A DNA stretch of 11,944 nucleotides from JANNFX01 sp031380225 (lineage in GTDB: Bacteria; Pseudomonadota; Alphaproteobacteria; Rhizobiales; Hyphomicrobiaceae): the NCBI GenBank assembly GCA_031380225.1, contig JANNFX010000063.1, positions 1 to 11,944 of the forward strand, in the 5' to 3' direction. Below are positions 1 to 7,616 of this stretch, piece after piece. Position 1 is the stretch's first letter; each line of letters opens with the position of its first letter. A program made the position numbers and the translations under genes. The notes below the pieces were generated by a model. It was not told where the DNA came from. It did no database searches and saw nothing but the letters and a program-made list of their open reading frames with translations.

Positions 1-497
1 TCCTGCACCAGGGTCGCGATCGCATTGGCATTGGGGCCATAGCCTTCAGCCATTCGATCTGGAATGTAGATCCGCGACGCCACGCCATGATGGGTCAAAT
101 AACGGGCCATCAAGGCCGAGGAGCAGGCGCCGTCAACGTCATAGTCGCCGAAGATCGCAACTTTTTCGCGCCGTTCAATGGCGTCTGCGATGCGGCCCGC
201 CGCGCGATCCATTGCGGTCAAAACCGAGGGATCAGGCATCAAGGCTTTGAGCGTTGGGTCGAGGAAAACTGGAACATCGCCGACGGTGACGCTGCGCGCA
301 GCCAACACTCGGCCAAGCAGATCCGGTAAGCCATGGTGCTGGCTGATTTGTTCGGCAGTCTTAGCGGCTGAAGGCACGAGCCGGTTGTGCCAAGCGAGGC
401 CGCGCGCGGAAGTTGCGACACCGAGCACCAACGCGGCACGGCCGGTTGCAGGCGGCGGCGTTTCAACAGCTGATTTCAATTTGCGGACAGCGCCCAT
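1..497 (-). CDS. recJ: Single-stranded-DNA-specific exonuclease RecJ, N-terminal part (gene runs off the left edge)
   Basis: RecJ degrades single-stranded DNA 5' to 3' in recombination and mismatch/base-excision repair. About 165 residues are visible. The DHH-family motif I is clear at residues 117-126 (GDYDVDGACS), with the metal-binding aspartates at 118, 120 and 122. It is followed by the family's IYIPDRMAEGYGPN segment at about 143-156, and this combination is diagnostic of RecJ. The start at 497 is ATG with a strong Shine-Dalgarno (GAGGAGG) five bases upstream. The reading frame stays open further upstream through the spacer, so a GTG at 554 cannot be formally excluded, but it has no comparable ribosome site. 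The N-terminus (lineage-variable, LGVATSARGLAW) fits the usual RecJ layout in alphaproteobacteria. The C-terminal two thirds, including the DHHA1 domain, lie outside the window. Next upstream is a tRNA-Arg on the same strand. Confidence 0.93.
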   Translation of the reverse strand, partial: MGAVRKLKSAVETPPPATGRAALVLGVATSARGLAWHNRLVPSAAKTAEQISQHHGLPDLLGRVLAARSVTVGDVPVFLDPTLKALMPDPSVLTAMDRAAGRIADAIERREKVAIFGDYDVDGACSSALMARYLTHHGVASRIYIPDRMAEGYGPNANAIATLVQ

Positions 498-593
498 ACC
501 GGCCTCCTCGAGCGTGATCGGCGCTCCACTGATTCGAAGGCTATAGGGCAGCACGGCCAAGGCTTTGACGCGAGTTGCAGCACCCAGCCATCC

Positions 594-620
594 CCAGAAT
601 TCGAGTTTTTCCAGAATTCG
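594..620. repeat. 10-bp direct repeat containing two GAATTC palindromes
   Basis: CCAGAATTCG occurs at 594-603 and again at 611-620, separated by GAGTTTT-like spacer. Because GAATTC is self-complementary the two copies can also pair as a 6-bp stem. It lies between the tRNA-Arg 3' end and recJ, so it could be a weak processing or termination structure or simply a small duplication. No function is assigned. Confidence 0.4.
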
Positions 621-630
621 GACGGCCAAA

Positions 631-706
631 TGGCGGTCCCGGCAGGGGTCGAACCTGCAACCCCCGGTTTCGAAGACCGGTGCTCTATCCATTGAGCTAC
701 GGAACC
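631..706 (-). tRNA. tRNA-Arg (anticodon TCG), CCA encoded
   Basis: The minus strand folds as a complete 76-base cloverleaf. The acceptor stem is GGTTCCG/CGGGACC with one T-G pair and discriminator G. The D-arm is GCTC/GAGC. The anticodon arm is CCGGT-CTTCGAA-ACCGG, giving anticodon TCG, which reads the CGA Arg codon. The T-arm is GCAGG-TTCGACC-CCTGC. The terminal CCA is encoded at 631-633. It sits between the SGNH hydrolase gene and recJ on the same strand. No integrase or duplicated 3' tRNA fragment is visible, so there is no sign that it has been used as an integration site here. Confidence 0.96.
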
Positions 707-739
707 ATGCGCGGTGCTTAGCAGAGCCGGTTGCGCGCG

Positions 740-764
740 TCACGAGCGCAAAATTACCTCGTGA
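740..764. terminator. Inverted repeat between the SGNH hydrolase gene and tRNA-Arg (possible terminator)
   Basis: TCACGAG (740-746) and CTCGTGA (758-764) form a perfect 7-bp stem with an 11-base loop, 33 bases beyond the hydrolase stop codon. There is no run of T after it on the minus strand, so intrinsic termination is uncertain. It could also lie within the promoter region of the tRNA gene. Confidence 0.35.
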
Positions 765-796
765 TCCATTCTTCAAGGTCGGGCATCAGGAGACTT

Positions 797-2812
797 TTAC
801 GGCACAAGCGCTGCTTCCGACTGCTGGCCGTATTTCTTCAGAACCTTGCGCGCTTCCTGCACGACGCCATCGGCCATAGCCGCGTGACCTTCGGAATTGG
901 GATGGAAGGCGCCTGAATAGGTTGAGGCCAGCAGCACTTGGAAGCCTGAGAACGTGCCGAGCTTCAAGACTTTTTGGATAACATTGCCGGCGACGTGAAA
1001 GTTCGCGGTCATGAAAGCGTCGTTGGGCGTGCGGAACCAACGTTGACGCGTGGCGTAGGGCTGATAGTCGGCAGGGTTGTAGGGCTCCCACTTGCCATCG
1101 ACGAGCCGCGGCATGCGCAAATCATCGGCAATCGAGAACGCGTTTTCGGTGAAGCCCGCGCACAAGCCGCGGCCGATGAACTGCTTGCGATGCGCGTCAG
1201 CAAAGCTCCAGTTGTGCAGTTTGGCCGACTGCGACATCACCCGTTGCAGCTTATCGGCGAGAGCCGAACTTTCGCCGGCCAATTTTTGCGACAATGAAAA
1301 TTCGTTGAATACGTCCATGCCAGCTGTGCTGTCGGGACAGACCTTGCGGCCGTCGTCGAGGAGCGCGAGCGGCGGATAGGCTGTCAGTATAACGCGATCA
1401 CTCTGTTCCCATGGAATATGCAAGATCGAATGGATGGCGCGGTTCAGCGCTTTATAGCGCTCATCAACGGCGGCCAGACGCTGTTCTGAAATTTCATTGC
1501 CATGCACTTGGCCGAACCAGCCGCCGAGGCTTCGAACCAACGACGAGTCGGCCAAGACGGCATTCGCAACCAGACGCGCGAAGCCGATATCATTGCCGCC
1601 GACAGAGACGAACAACAGATCGATCGGGCGCGCATCATCGGGATCGCAGCGGCGTAGCACAAGTCCGCCGACCAGTTCCTTAACGACGCCATTCATATGA
1701 TAGGCTTCGGGATAATCTTTGGCTTGCGGCGTCCGGGGTCCACATTGCGCCACCGATAATGCTGAAATTTGCGATAGATCCGGCGGGTTTGGTACCCACT
1801 CGTTACCCTTGTAGCGAAGGAACAAACCGAAAGTGACTTCCGCGCCAGAGCAGGCCACGCCGATGAACGTCACCGCGCGGTGCGGGTCTTCAATAGCCAA
1901 CTGCAACGCAGCGCGCAGCTGCTGTGAATAAAGCGAACGGCGGCAGGCGGTGTCGTTCCAATGTGCGCCTTTATCCTGAAAGGCACTATCGCCAATGATT
2001 TTCCACGGACCTTCACGAGCAGGATAGCCCGTCAGTTCTGGCCGCTTTTCAGCGGCACCGTAATCAACCGAGCGCTCACGCGAAAAACGCACTGCAACAT
2101 CCGGGTTGCCTTCGCCAGAGCCGAAGCTGTCGCCCATCCCGGCAATCAGAACATCTTTGACTTTGATATCGGATGCGGCGACTTCGGTGCCACCGATCTC
2201 GACTTTCACACTCATGCCGCCTGGATAAGGCACGTCAACTTTGAAGGGCGTCTTGCACGGCTTCTTGATGACTTGTCCCCGGCCGCTCTTGCCGCCACGC
2301 GGCGCGGTCAGCCACGTGCAATTGACGGTCTCATCGGCGCCCTTCAATTCGAGCACGACTTTGTGGCTCTCGGGATTGATGTAGGGTTTCTTGTCCGGGC
2401 AATTGAAGCGGTTCTTGGAGGCATCCCAGCAGGTCTTGTTCCACATGGTCTCCGCCCAACCCTCGGGCTCGCGGCTGGCAAGCGCACGTTCTGCGCTCAA
2501 GACCGGATTGGATTTCTCTTCGTCTGAGAGTGCTAGGTAGGTATCGCGATGTACTTGGGTATCTTTGGGATCGGTAAAAAAGCGGAATGGATTATCAAGC
2601 CGCCAGCTGATCTCGGGTTTTGTAAACTCGGCGACTGGATCGGCAACACTCGGTTCGGCGGCGGGACTAGCCGGCCCGGCATCTTGCGCCGCAACCGGAG
2701 CCGCGACCAGAAATGTCATAAACAGCATCAGAACCGCAACGGCACCTTTTCGGGGCACTCCGCGCAAGGCGTTCGCGGTGCGAAACGGCACTCTTAAGAA
2801 CTGATTGAACAA
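797..2812 (-). CDS. Exported SGNH/GDSL-type hydrolase with a large N-terminal extension
   Basis: This is a predicted secreted esterase/lipase-type hydrolase with unknown substrate. Counting from the TTG at 2812 (671 aa), a basic n-region precedes a hydrophobic stretch at about 23-42 ending VAA|QDA, a Sec signal peptide. An Ala/Pro-rich linker and a roughly 150-residue cysteine-containing region follow. The SGNH blocks come next: block I GMGDSFGSGEG with nucleophile Ser229, block II GVACSG at about 318-323, block III SVGGND at 403-408 with oxyanion Asn407, and block V HPNSEGH with His637. The usual Asp three residues before that His is Gly634, so the enzyme may use a Ser-His dyad, as some SGNH enzymes do. 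Start choice: TTG 2812 has GGAG eight bases upstream and gives a sensible signal peptide. ATG 2872 and TTG 2884 extend the frame but lack a ribosome site and add an unlikely N-terminus. The gene is divergent from the PP-loop gene. Confidence 0.85.
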   Translation of the reverse strand: MFNQFLRVPFRTANALRGVPRKGAVAVLMLFMTFLVAAPVAAQDAGPASPAAEPSVADPVAEFTKPEISWRLDNPFRFFTDPKDTQVHRDTYLALSDEEKSNPVLSAERALASREPEGWAETMWNKTCWDASKNRFNCPDKKPYINPESHKVVLELKGADETVNCTWLTAPRGGKSGRGQVIKKPCKTPFKVDVPYPGGMSVKVEIGGTEVAASDIKVKDVLIAGMGDSFGSGEGNPDVAVRFSRERSVDYGAAEKRPELTGYPAREGPWKIIGDSAFQDKGAHWNDTACRRSLYSQQLRAALQLAIEDPHRAVTFIGVACSGAEVTFGLFLRYKGNEWVPNPPDLSQISALSVAQCGPRTPQAKDYPEAYHMNGVVKELVGGLVLRRCDPDDARPIDLLFVSVGGNDIGFARLVANAVLADSSLVRSLGGWFGQVHGNEISEQRLAAVDERYKALNRAIHSILHIPWEQSDRVILTAYPPLALLDDGRKVCPDSTAGMDVFNEFSLSQKLAGESSALADKLQRVMSQSAKLHNWSFADAHRKQFIGRGLCAGFTENAFSIADDLRMPRLVDGKWEPYNPADYQPYATRQRWFRTPNDAFMTANFHVAGNVIQKVLKLGTFSGFQVLLASTYSGAFHPNSEGHAAMADGVVQEARKVLKKYGQQSEAALVP

Positions 2813-3076
2813 GCAAAATTCTCCGCACAGGTGCCGTTCGTTACGCGCGCCTCTTGGACCGGGATTGCGCATAAACCGTGGCAACAGCTGACCCCGGAAT
2901 GACGGCCTCCGATACCGCTGCCAATGCCGCAGGCAAACCCTGATTCAAGTTGTTGATGCTTCGCAAAGGCTTACCTCCGTGCCAAGTGGTGATCGAGATT
3001 TGTGACAGTAGGAGATTATTGACCTTCGTGACTTATCAGTAAGGTTTGGGGCAACTCTCTTGCGGAATATCTGGCC
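2813..3076. promoter_or_regulatory. Divergent intergenic region between the SGNH hydrolase and PP-loop genes
   Basis: Both neighbours must be controlled from here. On the plus strand TTGACC at 3019-3024 is a good -35-like hexamer, but the downstream -10 candidates (around 3040-3047) are poor. The minus-strand side holds the GGAG ribosome site (CTCC at 2821-2824 on plus) for the TTG start at 2812. No further gene, RNA or strong repeat is seen. Confidence 0.3.
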
Positions 3077-4552
3077 ATGCCGAACGTGGTGCCGAAGCGC
3101 CAGTGGTTGATCAGCCGCCCAGAGGCTGGCGCGCCTGATACCGAAACTTTATCCATCGGCGCCTTCAGAGTTGTCCTCGGCGAAAGCATGCCGTGCGTCA
3201 TGGTTCTTGACGCCAACGGCAAGCGGATCGGCTGCATCTTGGGCCAGCCAATTGACATCAACAGGCAGGTCTACCTCGATACGTCCGTAACGCTGCCGTG
3301 GCCGGCAGACGCGCTCACACTCGCTCACGTCGAACACTGGTTAAGGACACTCGGCGGCGCGTTCAATGCGCTGATCGTGACACCAGAATTTCAGCGCATC
3401 TATCCATCGGCAACGCAATCGTTCGTCTTTGATGCGAAAGCGACACGCGCGGCCTCTACGCCATTGGCGTTGTTGGGAGCAGAGCAGTATGAATCCCGGC
3501 TCGATCGCCGCCTGATCGCTGGCATGGAAATCGAACAGCTCGGTTGGCTGCCGGCTGGCTTGACGGCACACACCGGCGTCAAACGCCTGCTACCCAATCA
3601 TGCGTTGGATCTCAACACTTGGACCACGATCCGCACTTGGTCTGGCCCGTCGAGCGATGCCGGTAGTGATCCCGCGCCATTGATCGCTGATGTTAGCCAA
3701 ATTATGCAAAGCACTATGGCCGCGGTTGCTGGACGCTATCAGGTGCAGCTCGCGTTTACAGCAGGACGCGATTCCCGCGCGGTGCTTGCGGCCTGCAAAC
3801 ATATACAAGACAAGCTCGCGTTGTTCACCATCGGCATCAATACCGCTGGTCCAGATTTAGAAACGCCGAAAGACATTGGCCGCGAATTCTCAATCCCGCA
3901 CAGCCTCATTCCGCAACAGATCTCAACCGAAATCGAATGTCAACGTTGGCTCAAGCTATCTGGGCACGTCGTTGGTGGATCAAACTTGAAGTTTCACCAA
4001 AGTATCGGCGCATTCGGCGCTGACGACGCGATTGTAACCGGAGCCGGCGGTGAAGTTGGCCGCGGGTTTTATTGGAATGACGGCGATACGCCCCAAACGC
4101 TGCTCTCCGCCGAACGGCTTTTGGCTCGAATGGATTTGAAACCATTGCCGCCGGTCGTCGAAGCGATGCGAGCCTGGCTGCAGGGGCTAGAAGGCCACGA
4201 CACGCTGCGCATCCTCGATCTGGCTTATATTGAACTGCGCATGGGATGCTGGTCCAGCCCGCAAGCGCATGGCTTTCCGGAAGCGCCTTATCATATCGCG
4301 CCACTTGATCACCGCGGAATTTTTGAAGCGCTGCTCTCATTGCCGTCCGAATGGCGGCGTGAAAGCCTTTACATAAACGCACTGATTGCCAGCGTCTGGC
4401 CTGCGTTGGCGCAATGGCCATTCAACCGCTTCGATGGCTTGCGGCACTTAAAATACTTGGCAGGGAAAATGATGTCCTACGATCGCATCCGTCGCAAACT
4501 GCGCCGGCACGTTATCGACAAACTGCGGACTCCCACTGATCTCTCGATCTGA
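3077..4552 (+). CDS. Asparagine-synthetase-like (PP-loop) protein lacking the glutaminase cysteine
   Basis: This 491-aa protein has the layout of asparagine synthetase B relatives. A degenerate N-terminal glutamine-amidotransferase-like half (to about 185) retains the ASTPLALLG and PNHALDL stretches typical of the family. An ATP-pyrophosphatase half follows, with a variant PP-loop TAGRDS at 228-233 (canonical SGGxDS), TGAGGEVGRG at 321-330, and PLDHRGIFEALLSLP at about 409-423. True AsnB starts Met-Cys and uses that Cys to hydrolyse glutamine. Here residue 2 is Pro and no equivalent Cys is visible, so ammonia from glutamine is unlikely to be the nitrogen source. Relatives are found in polysaccharide, natural-product and lasso-peptide clusters, where they adenylate a carboxylate and form an amide. 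The substrate here is unknown. The start is fixed: an in-frame stop lies at 3029 and this is the only ATG, GTG or TTG after it. The ribosome site is weak. Confidence 0.8.
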   Translation: MPNVVPKRQWLISRPEAGAPDTETLSIGAFRVVLGESMPCVMVLDANGKRIGCILGQPIDINRQVYLDTSVTLPWPADALTLAHVEHWLRTLGGAFNALIVTPEFQRIYPSATQSFVFDAKATRAASTPLALLGAEQYESRLDRRLIAGMEIEQLGWLPAGLTAHTGVKRLLPNHALDLNTWTTIRTWSGPSSDAGSDPAPLIADVSQIMQSTMAAVAGRYQVQLAFTAGRDSRAVLAACKHIQDKLALFTIGINTAGPDLETPKDIGREFSIPHSLIPQQISTEIECQRWLKLSGHVVGGSNLKFHQSIGAFGADDAIVTGAGGEVGRGFYWNDGDTPQTLLSAERLLARMDLKPLPPVVEAMRAWLQGLEGHDTLRILDLAYIELRMGCWSSPQAHGFPEAPYHIAPLDHRGIFEALLSLPSEWRRESLYINALIASVWPALAQWPFNRFDGLRHLKYLAGKMMSYDRIRRKLRRHVIDKLRTPTDLSI

Positions 4553-4607
4553 GCGGCGCGGCTTCGGGGAACCAGAAAATCGAAATTTTTGGCCATGGCG
4601 ATACCAC

Positions 4608-4637
4608 CTGACCAAGTGCGCGGCAGCACTTGGTCAG
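4608..4637. terminator. Perfect 12-bp inverted repeat between convergent genes, likely bidirectional terminator
   Basis: CTGACCAAGTGC (4608-4619) and its exact reverse complement (4626-4637) flank a 6-base loop. It lies 56 bases after the PP-loop gene stop and 18 bases after the iorB-like stop on the other strand, where a shared terminator would be expected. No T-run follows directly on either strand, so it may instead protect 3' ends or assist factor-dependent termination. Confidence 0.6.
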
Positions 4638-4654
4638 CCGGATCGGAAAATGCT

Positions 4655-6871
4655 CTATGTTTCGCGCGCAGCTTCAAATTTATGCAAGTCGAACGGCAAC
4701 TCGCGGATGCGCTTACCGGTCAGGGCCGCAATCGCATTGCTGACCGCGGGGCCAATCGGTGGCACGCCGGGCTCGCCAACCCCTGTCGGCGCTTCAGCTG
4801 AGGGCACGATATAAACGTCGACCTCCGGCATTTCATCAAAGCGCAGCACTTGGTAGCCATCGAAATTTGATTGCTCGACAAGGCCGTCTTTGAGCGTGAT
4901 TTTAGAATGCAAGATTGCGCCAAGGCCGTAACCGATGCCGCCTTGCATTTGGGCGGCAATGTTGTCTGGATTGACGGCCACACCACAATCGACCGCACAC
5001 ACAACGCGATCAACTTTAGGCTTGCCGTCGACGATGCGCACATCGGCAACTTGAGCGACAAACGAATTGAAACTCTCGTGCACGGCAACGCCGCGTCCAA
5101 CACCTGGAGCCGCCGCCGCTTTCCCCCAGCCAGCCTTTTCAGCCGCGAGTTTAAGCACACCTTGATGACGGGGATGTTTTTCAAGCAAGCCAAGCCGGAA
5201 CTCAACCGGATCTTTGCCAGCCAGAGTGGCGAGTTCGTCAATCACGCTTTCCATGACGTATGCGGTGTGCGAATGGCCAACCGAACGCCACCACAACGGC
5301 GGAACGCCGCTCTTCGGCGAATGCAATTCAACTTCGCAGTTTGGGATCGCATAGGGGCTGTCACCGGCGCCTTCGATTGACGTTCCATCGATTCCGTCTT
5401 TAACAGCCATGGCCTCAAATGCGGTGCCAGCCATAATCGATTGGGTGACAATGCGATGTTGCCAGCCGGCAATTGTGCCGTCTGCCGTCACCCCAGCTTT
5501 TACGTGGTGCACGACCATCGGCCGGTAGTAGCCGCCTTTTATATCGTCTTCGCGCGTCCACACGATCTTGACCGGAACCGGTTTGCCATAGGCCTTCACT
5601 AAGGCGGCCGTTTCAGCAATATAATCTGAATTGTAGACACCGCGGCGGCCGAACGACCCGCCAGCCCAGAGCGTATTGATGGCCACGTCTTCGGGACGGA
5701 GGCCGAGTATCGCAGCTGTTATGTTCTGATCGACGGTTTGAAGTTGAGACCCAGTCCAGACCGTACAGGCGGCGTCTTTCAACTGCATGACGCAGTTCAA
5801 AGGCTCCATCGGCGCATGCGCCAAAAATGGAAACACGAACTCGGCGTCAATAGTTTTGACGGCCGTTGCGAGGCCAGCCGCGGCGTTGCCAACTTTTCTG
5901 ACACTCGCGCCTGTCGTTCCAGCGAGCTTTTTATAGTCAGTCACAAGCGCAGCCGTGCTTCGCATTTCAGCGGCGCTATCGTCCCACGTCACCTTGAGCA
6001 CCTCGCGGCCCTGGATTGCGGCCCACGTCGAGGTCGCGAGCACAGCGACGCCTTGCGGAATTTGCACGACATCAACGACGCCCGCGATTTTCTTGGCTGC
6101 CGCAGTATCAAACGATGTCACCTTACCCCCAAAACGCGGCGACCGCGCCACGACCGCCGTCACCATGTCCGGAAGGTGGACGTCCTGTGTGAAGACCGGC
6201 TGCGCCGTAGTTTTCGCCTTGGAGTCGAGCCGTGGGAACGACTTGCCGATGAACACGAAGTCTTTTGCATCTTTGAGTACTGGCTCGGCCGGAACCGACC
6301 GCTTCGACGCCGCTTCCGCTAAATCGCCAAGCGTGGCTGTGTTGGTGCCGTCTGTAACGGAACCCTTAGATACCGTGATACCGGCTGCTGGGACGCCCCA
6401 CTTTGCAGCCGCTGCGCTGACCAGCATGGCCCGCGCTGCAGCACCAGCTTTGCGATACTGCAAATAAGAATTGGCAATCGCCGATGAGCCGCCGGTGCCC
6501 TGCACGCCAAACGCACTGTTGGCATAGAGGGCCACGTTGGCCGGCGCAAATTCGACCTGCATCTGCGCCCAATCCGCGTCGAGTTCTTCAGCAACAAGCG
6601 TCGCCAGGCCGGTTGCAGCGCCTTGACCCTTGTCGAGATGTTTCGAGATCACGATGACCTTGTTGTCTGGCGTGATGCGCACAAACGGGTTGAAGACCGC
6701 CGTGTCCGTGCCAGCTGTTGCAGCCCGGGCCGCACCACCATTACCTGGCACCATAATGCCAAGCGCTAACCCGCTACCGGCGGCCGCGGCTGAGACCAGA
6801 AGAAAACCGCGCCGGTTGAGAACCGGGTCTGGGCTCTTTGCAATCAGATGCCCTATTGGAGATGTGAACAT
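4655..6871 (-). CDS. Molybdopterin-binding large subunit of an isoquinoline-1-oxidoreductase-type (xanthine dehydrogenase family) hydroxylase, Tat-exported
   Basis: This is the catalytic subunit of a molybdenum hydroxylase that oxidises an N-heterocycle or aldehyde with water as oxygen donor. At 738 aa it has the usual length for IorB-type subunits. An N-terminal twin-arginine signal (NRRGFLLVSAAAAGSG, residues 19-34) is followed by an alanine-rich hydrophobic stretch, indicating folded export to the periplasm. Cofactor-binding segments include LAHAPMEPLNC at 350-360, GGSFGRR at 404-410 and WWRSVGHSHTAYVMES at 527-542. GVGEPG at 697-702 carries the conserved active-site Glu700. The ATG at 6871 has GGGAG nine bases upstream. 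The preceding iorA-like gene ends 18 bases before it, so the two form an operon. The true substrate cannot be read from the sequence, and no cytochrome c subunit or xdhC-type maturation gene is in the window. Confidence 0.92.
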   Translation of the reverse strand: MFTSPIGHLIAKSPDPVLNRRGFLLVSAAAAGSGLALGIMVPGNGGAARAATAGTDTAVFNPFVRITPDNKVIVISKHLDKGQGAATGLATLVAEELDADWAQMQVEFAPANVALYANSAFGVQGTGGSSAIANSYLQYRKAGAAARAMLVSAAAAKWGVPAAGITVSKGSVTDGTNTATLGDLAEAASKRSVPAEPVLKDAKDFVFIGKSFPRLDSKAKTTAQPVFTQDVHLPDMVTAVVARSPRFGGKVTSFDTAAAKKIAGVVDVVQIPQGVAVLATSTWAAIQGREVLKVTWDDSAAEMRSTAALVTDYKKLAGTTGASVRKVGNAAAGLATAVKTIDAEFVFPFLAHAPMEPLNCVMQLKDAACTVWTGSQLQTVDQNITAAILGLRPEDVAINTLWAGGSFGRRGVYNSDYIAETAALVKAYGKPVPVKIVWTREDDIKGGYYRPMVVHHVKAGVTADGTIAGWQHRIVTQSIMAGTAFEAMAVKDGIDGTSIEGAGDSPYAIPNCEVELHSPKSGVPPLWWRSVGHSHTAYVMESVIDELATLAGKDPVEFRLGLLEKHPRHQGVLKLAAEKAGWGKAAAAPGVGRGVAVHESFNSFVAQVADVRIVDGKPKVDRVVCAVDCGVAVNPDNIAAQMQGGIGYGLGAILHSKITLKDGLVEQSNFDGYQVLRFDEMPEVDVYIVPSAEAPTGVGEPGVPPIGPAVSNAIAALTGKRIRELPFDLHKFEAARET

Positions 6872-6889
6872 GGTTTTGTGCTCCCTTGC

Positions 6890-7348
6890 TTACGCGCGCA
6901 GCGCATCGGCGGCGGAATTGATGGCGGTGCGAATGCGAGCGTAGGTCGCGCACCGGCACAGATACGGGCTCATCGCCTCGTTGATAGCCGGCGCATCGGG
7001 TGCTGGCTTCCCGGTCAACAGTGCGACTGCGGCCATAATTTGGCCGGACTGGCAGTAGCCGCATTGAGCGACGTCATGCTTCTGCCACGCGGCGCGCACT
7101 GCGGCCGCGACCTTGCCTTCCAGACCTTCAGGCGTTGTAATTTTCTGGCCCGCAACTGCAGACACTGGCGTGATACAGGATCGAACCGGTTGGCCATCGG
7201 CAAACATCGTACAAGCACCGCACTGCGCCGCGCCGCAGCCGAATTTGGCGCCAGTCAGTTTCAGCTCATCACGAGCCACCCAGAGCAATGGCGTATCGGG
7301 TCCGGAAGTCACTTCAACGTTGCGGCCATTGATGATGAGCTTGGTCAT
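6890..7348 (-). CDS. [2Fe-2S] small subunit of the molybdenum hydroxylase (IorA/CoxS-like)
   Basis: This 152-aa electron-transfer subunit passes electrons from the Mo centre on the adjacent large subunit. All eight cluster ligands are present: the plant-type ferredoxin cluster uses Cys38, 43, 46 and 58 (FGCGAAQCGACT), and the C-terminal helical-domain cluster uses Cys96, 99, 131 and 133 (CGYCQSGQ and CRC). The LCRC motif is followed by Ala-Thr where Gly-Thr is usual, a mild change. The start is ATG 7348 with CGGAGAT about six bases upstream. A longer open frame to 7453 adds 35 residues not seen in the family and is not used. There is no signal peptide, so the subunit is probably carried through the Tat system bound to its partner (inference from the family). 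It is first in the operon with the large subunit. Confidence 0.93.
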   Translation of the reverse strand: MTKLIINGRNVEVTSGPDTPLLWVARDELKLTGAKFGCGAAQCGACTMFADGQPVRSCITPVSAVAGQKITTPEGLEGKVAAAVRAAWQKHDVAQCGYCQSGQIMAAVALLTGKPAPDAPAINEAMSPYLCRCATYARIRTAINSAADALRA

Positions 7349-7394
7349 GTGGCGATCTCCGAATTCGGCTGTTTTTAGAAATTGGACATTGGTA

Positions 7395-7423
7395 AGTATC
7401 CCGCGATAAGTAACCCGCGCCAA
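7395..7423 (-). promoter_or_regulatory. Candidate sigma-70 promoter of the iorA/iorB-like operon
   Basis: On the minus strand TTGGCG (7418-7423 on plus) and GATACT (7395-7400) are separated by exactly 17 bases and lie about 45 bases upstream of the ATG at 7348. A short direct repeat TACTTA overlaps the element and might serve a regulator. This is by eye only; no start site is known. Confidence 0.4.
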
Positions 7424-7475
7424 GCAAGCGCACCCTGATGCAGGCCACGACACATGGTACTACGAGCGTCCGCAT

Positions 7476-7616
7476 TCAACCGATGACTTTGAGGTATCGG
7501 CTGCACACTACAACAATGACAATTGGCAGACCGTTATACTCATGAAGCCAAATAGACAGACAATACATTGAGGCGCTAACGTAACAGCCGGTCATACTTG
7601 GCGCATAGCGGATCAC
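7476..7616 (-). pseudogene. Possible 46-codon micro-ORF or toxin remnant overlapping the antitoxin-like gene stop
   Basis: A GTG codon overlaps the TGA stop of the upstream small gene by four bases (GTGA), the arrangement typical of translationally coupled toxin-antitoxin pairs. The frame is open for 46 codons and encodes a hydrophobic peptide with IWLHEYNGL in its middle. This faintly recalls the W-x-x-H-x-E-Y-D-x-L end of toxins that usually accompany this antitoxin family. Third-position GC is not strongly biased and the peptide is too short for a full toxin, so it may be chance or a decayed partner. Confidence 0.2.

Noticed and set aside
631..796. tRNA-associated genomic island boundary
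   Set aside because: No integrase, no duplicated tRNA 3' end and no change in gene type to housekeeping-free DNA next to the tRNA.
1961..2527. 188-codon plus-strand open frame
   Set aside because: It lies entirely antisense to the SGNH hydrolase gene, shows no recognisable domain and is explained as a shadow of GC-biased codons.
3951..4421. 156-codon minus-strand open frame
   Set aside because: Antisense to the conserved PP-loop half of the asparagine-synthetase-like gene, with no motif or ribosome site.
7349..7453. 35-codon N-terminal extension of the [2Fe-2S] subunit
   Set aside because: Family members begin at the MTKLIING-like strand, and ATG 7348 has a good Shine-Dalgarno.
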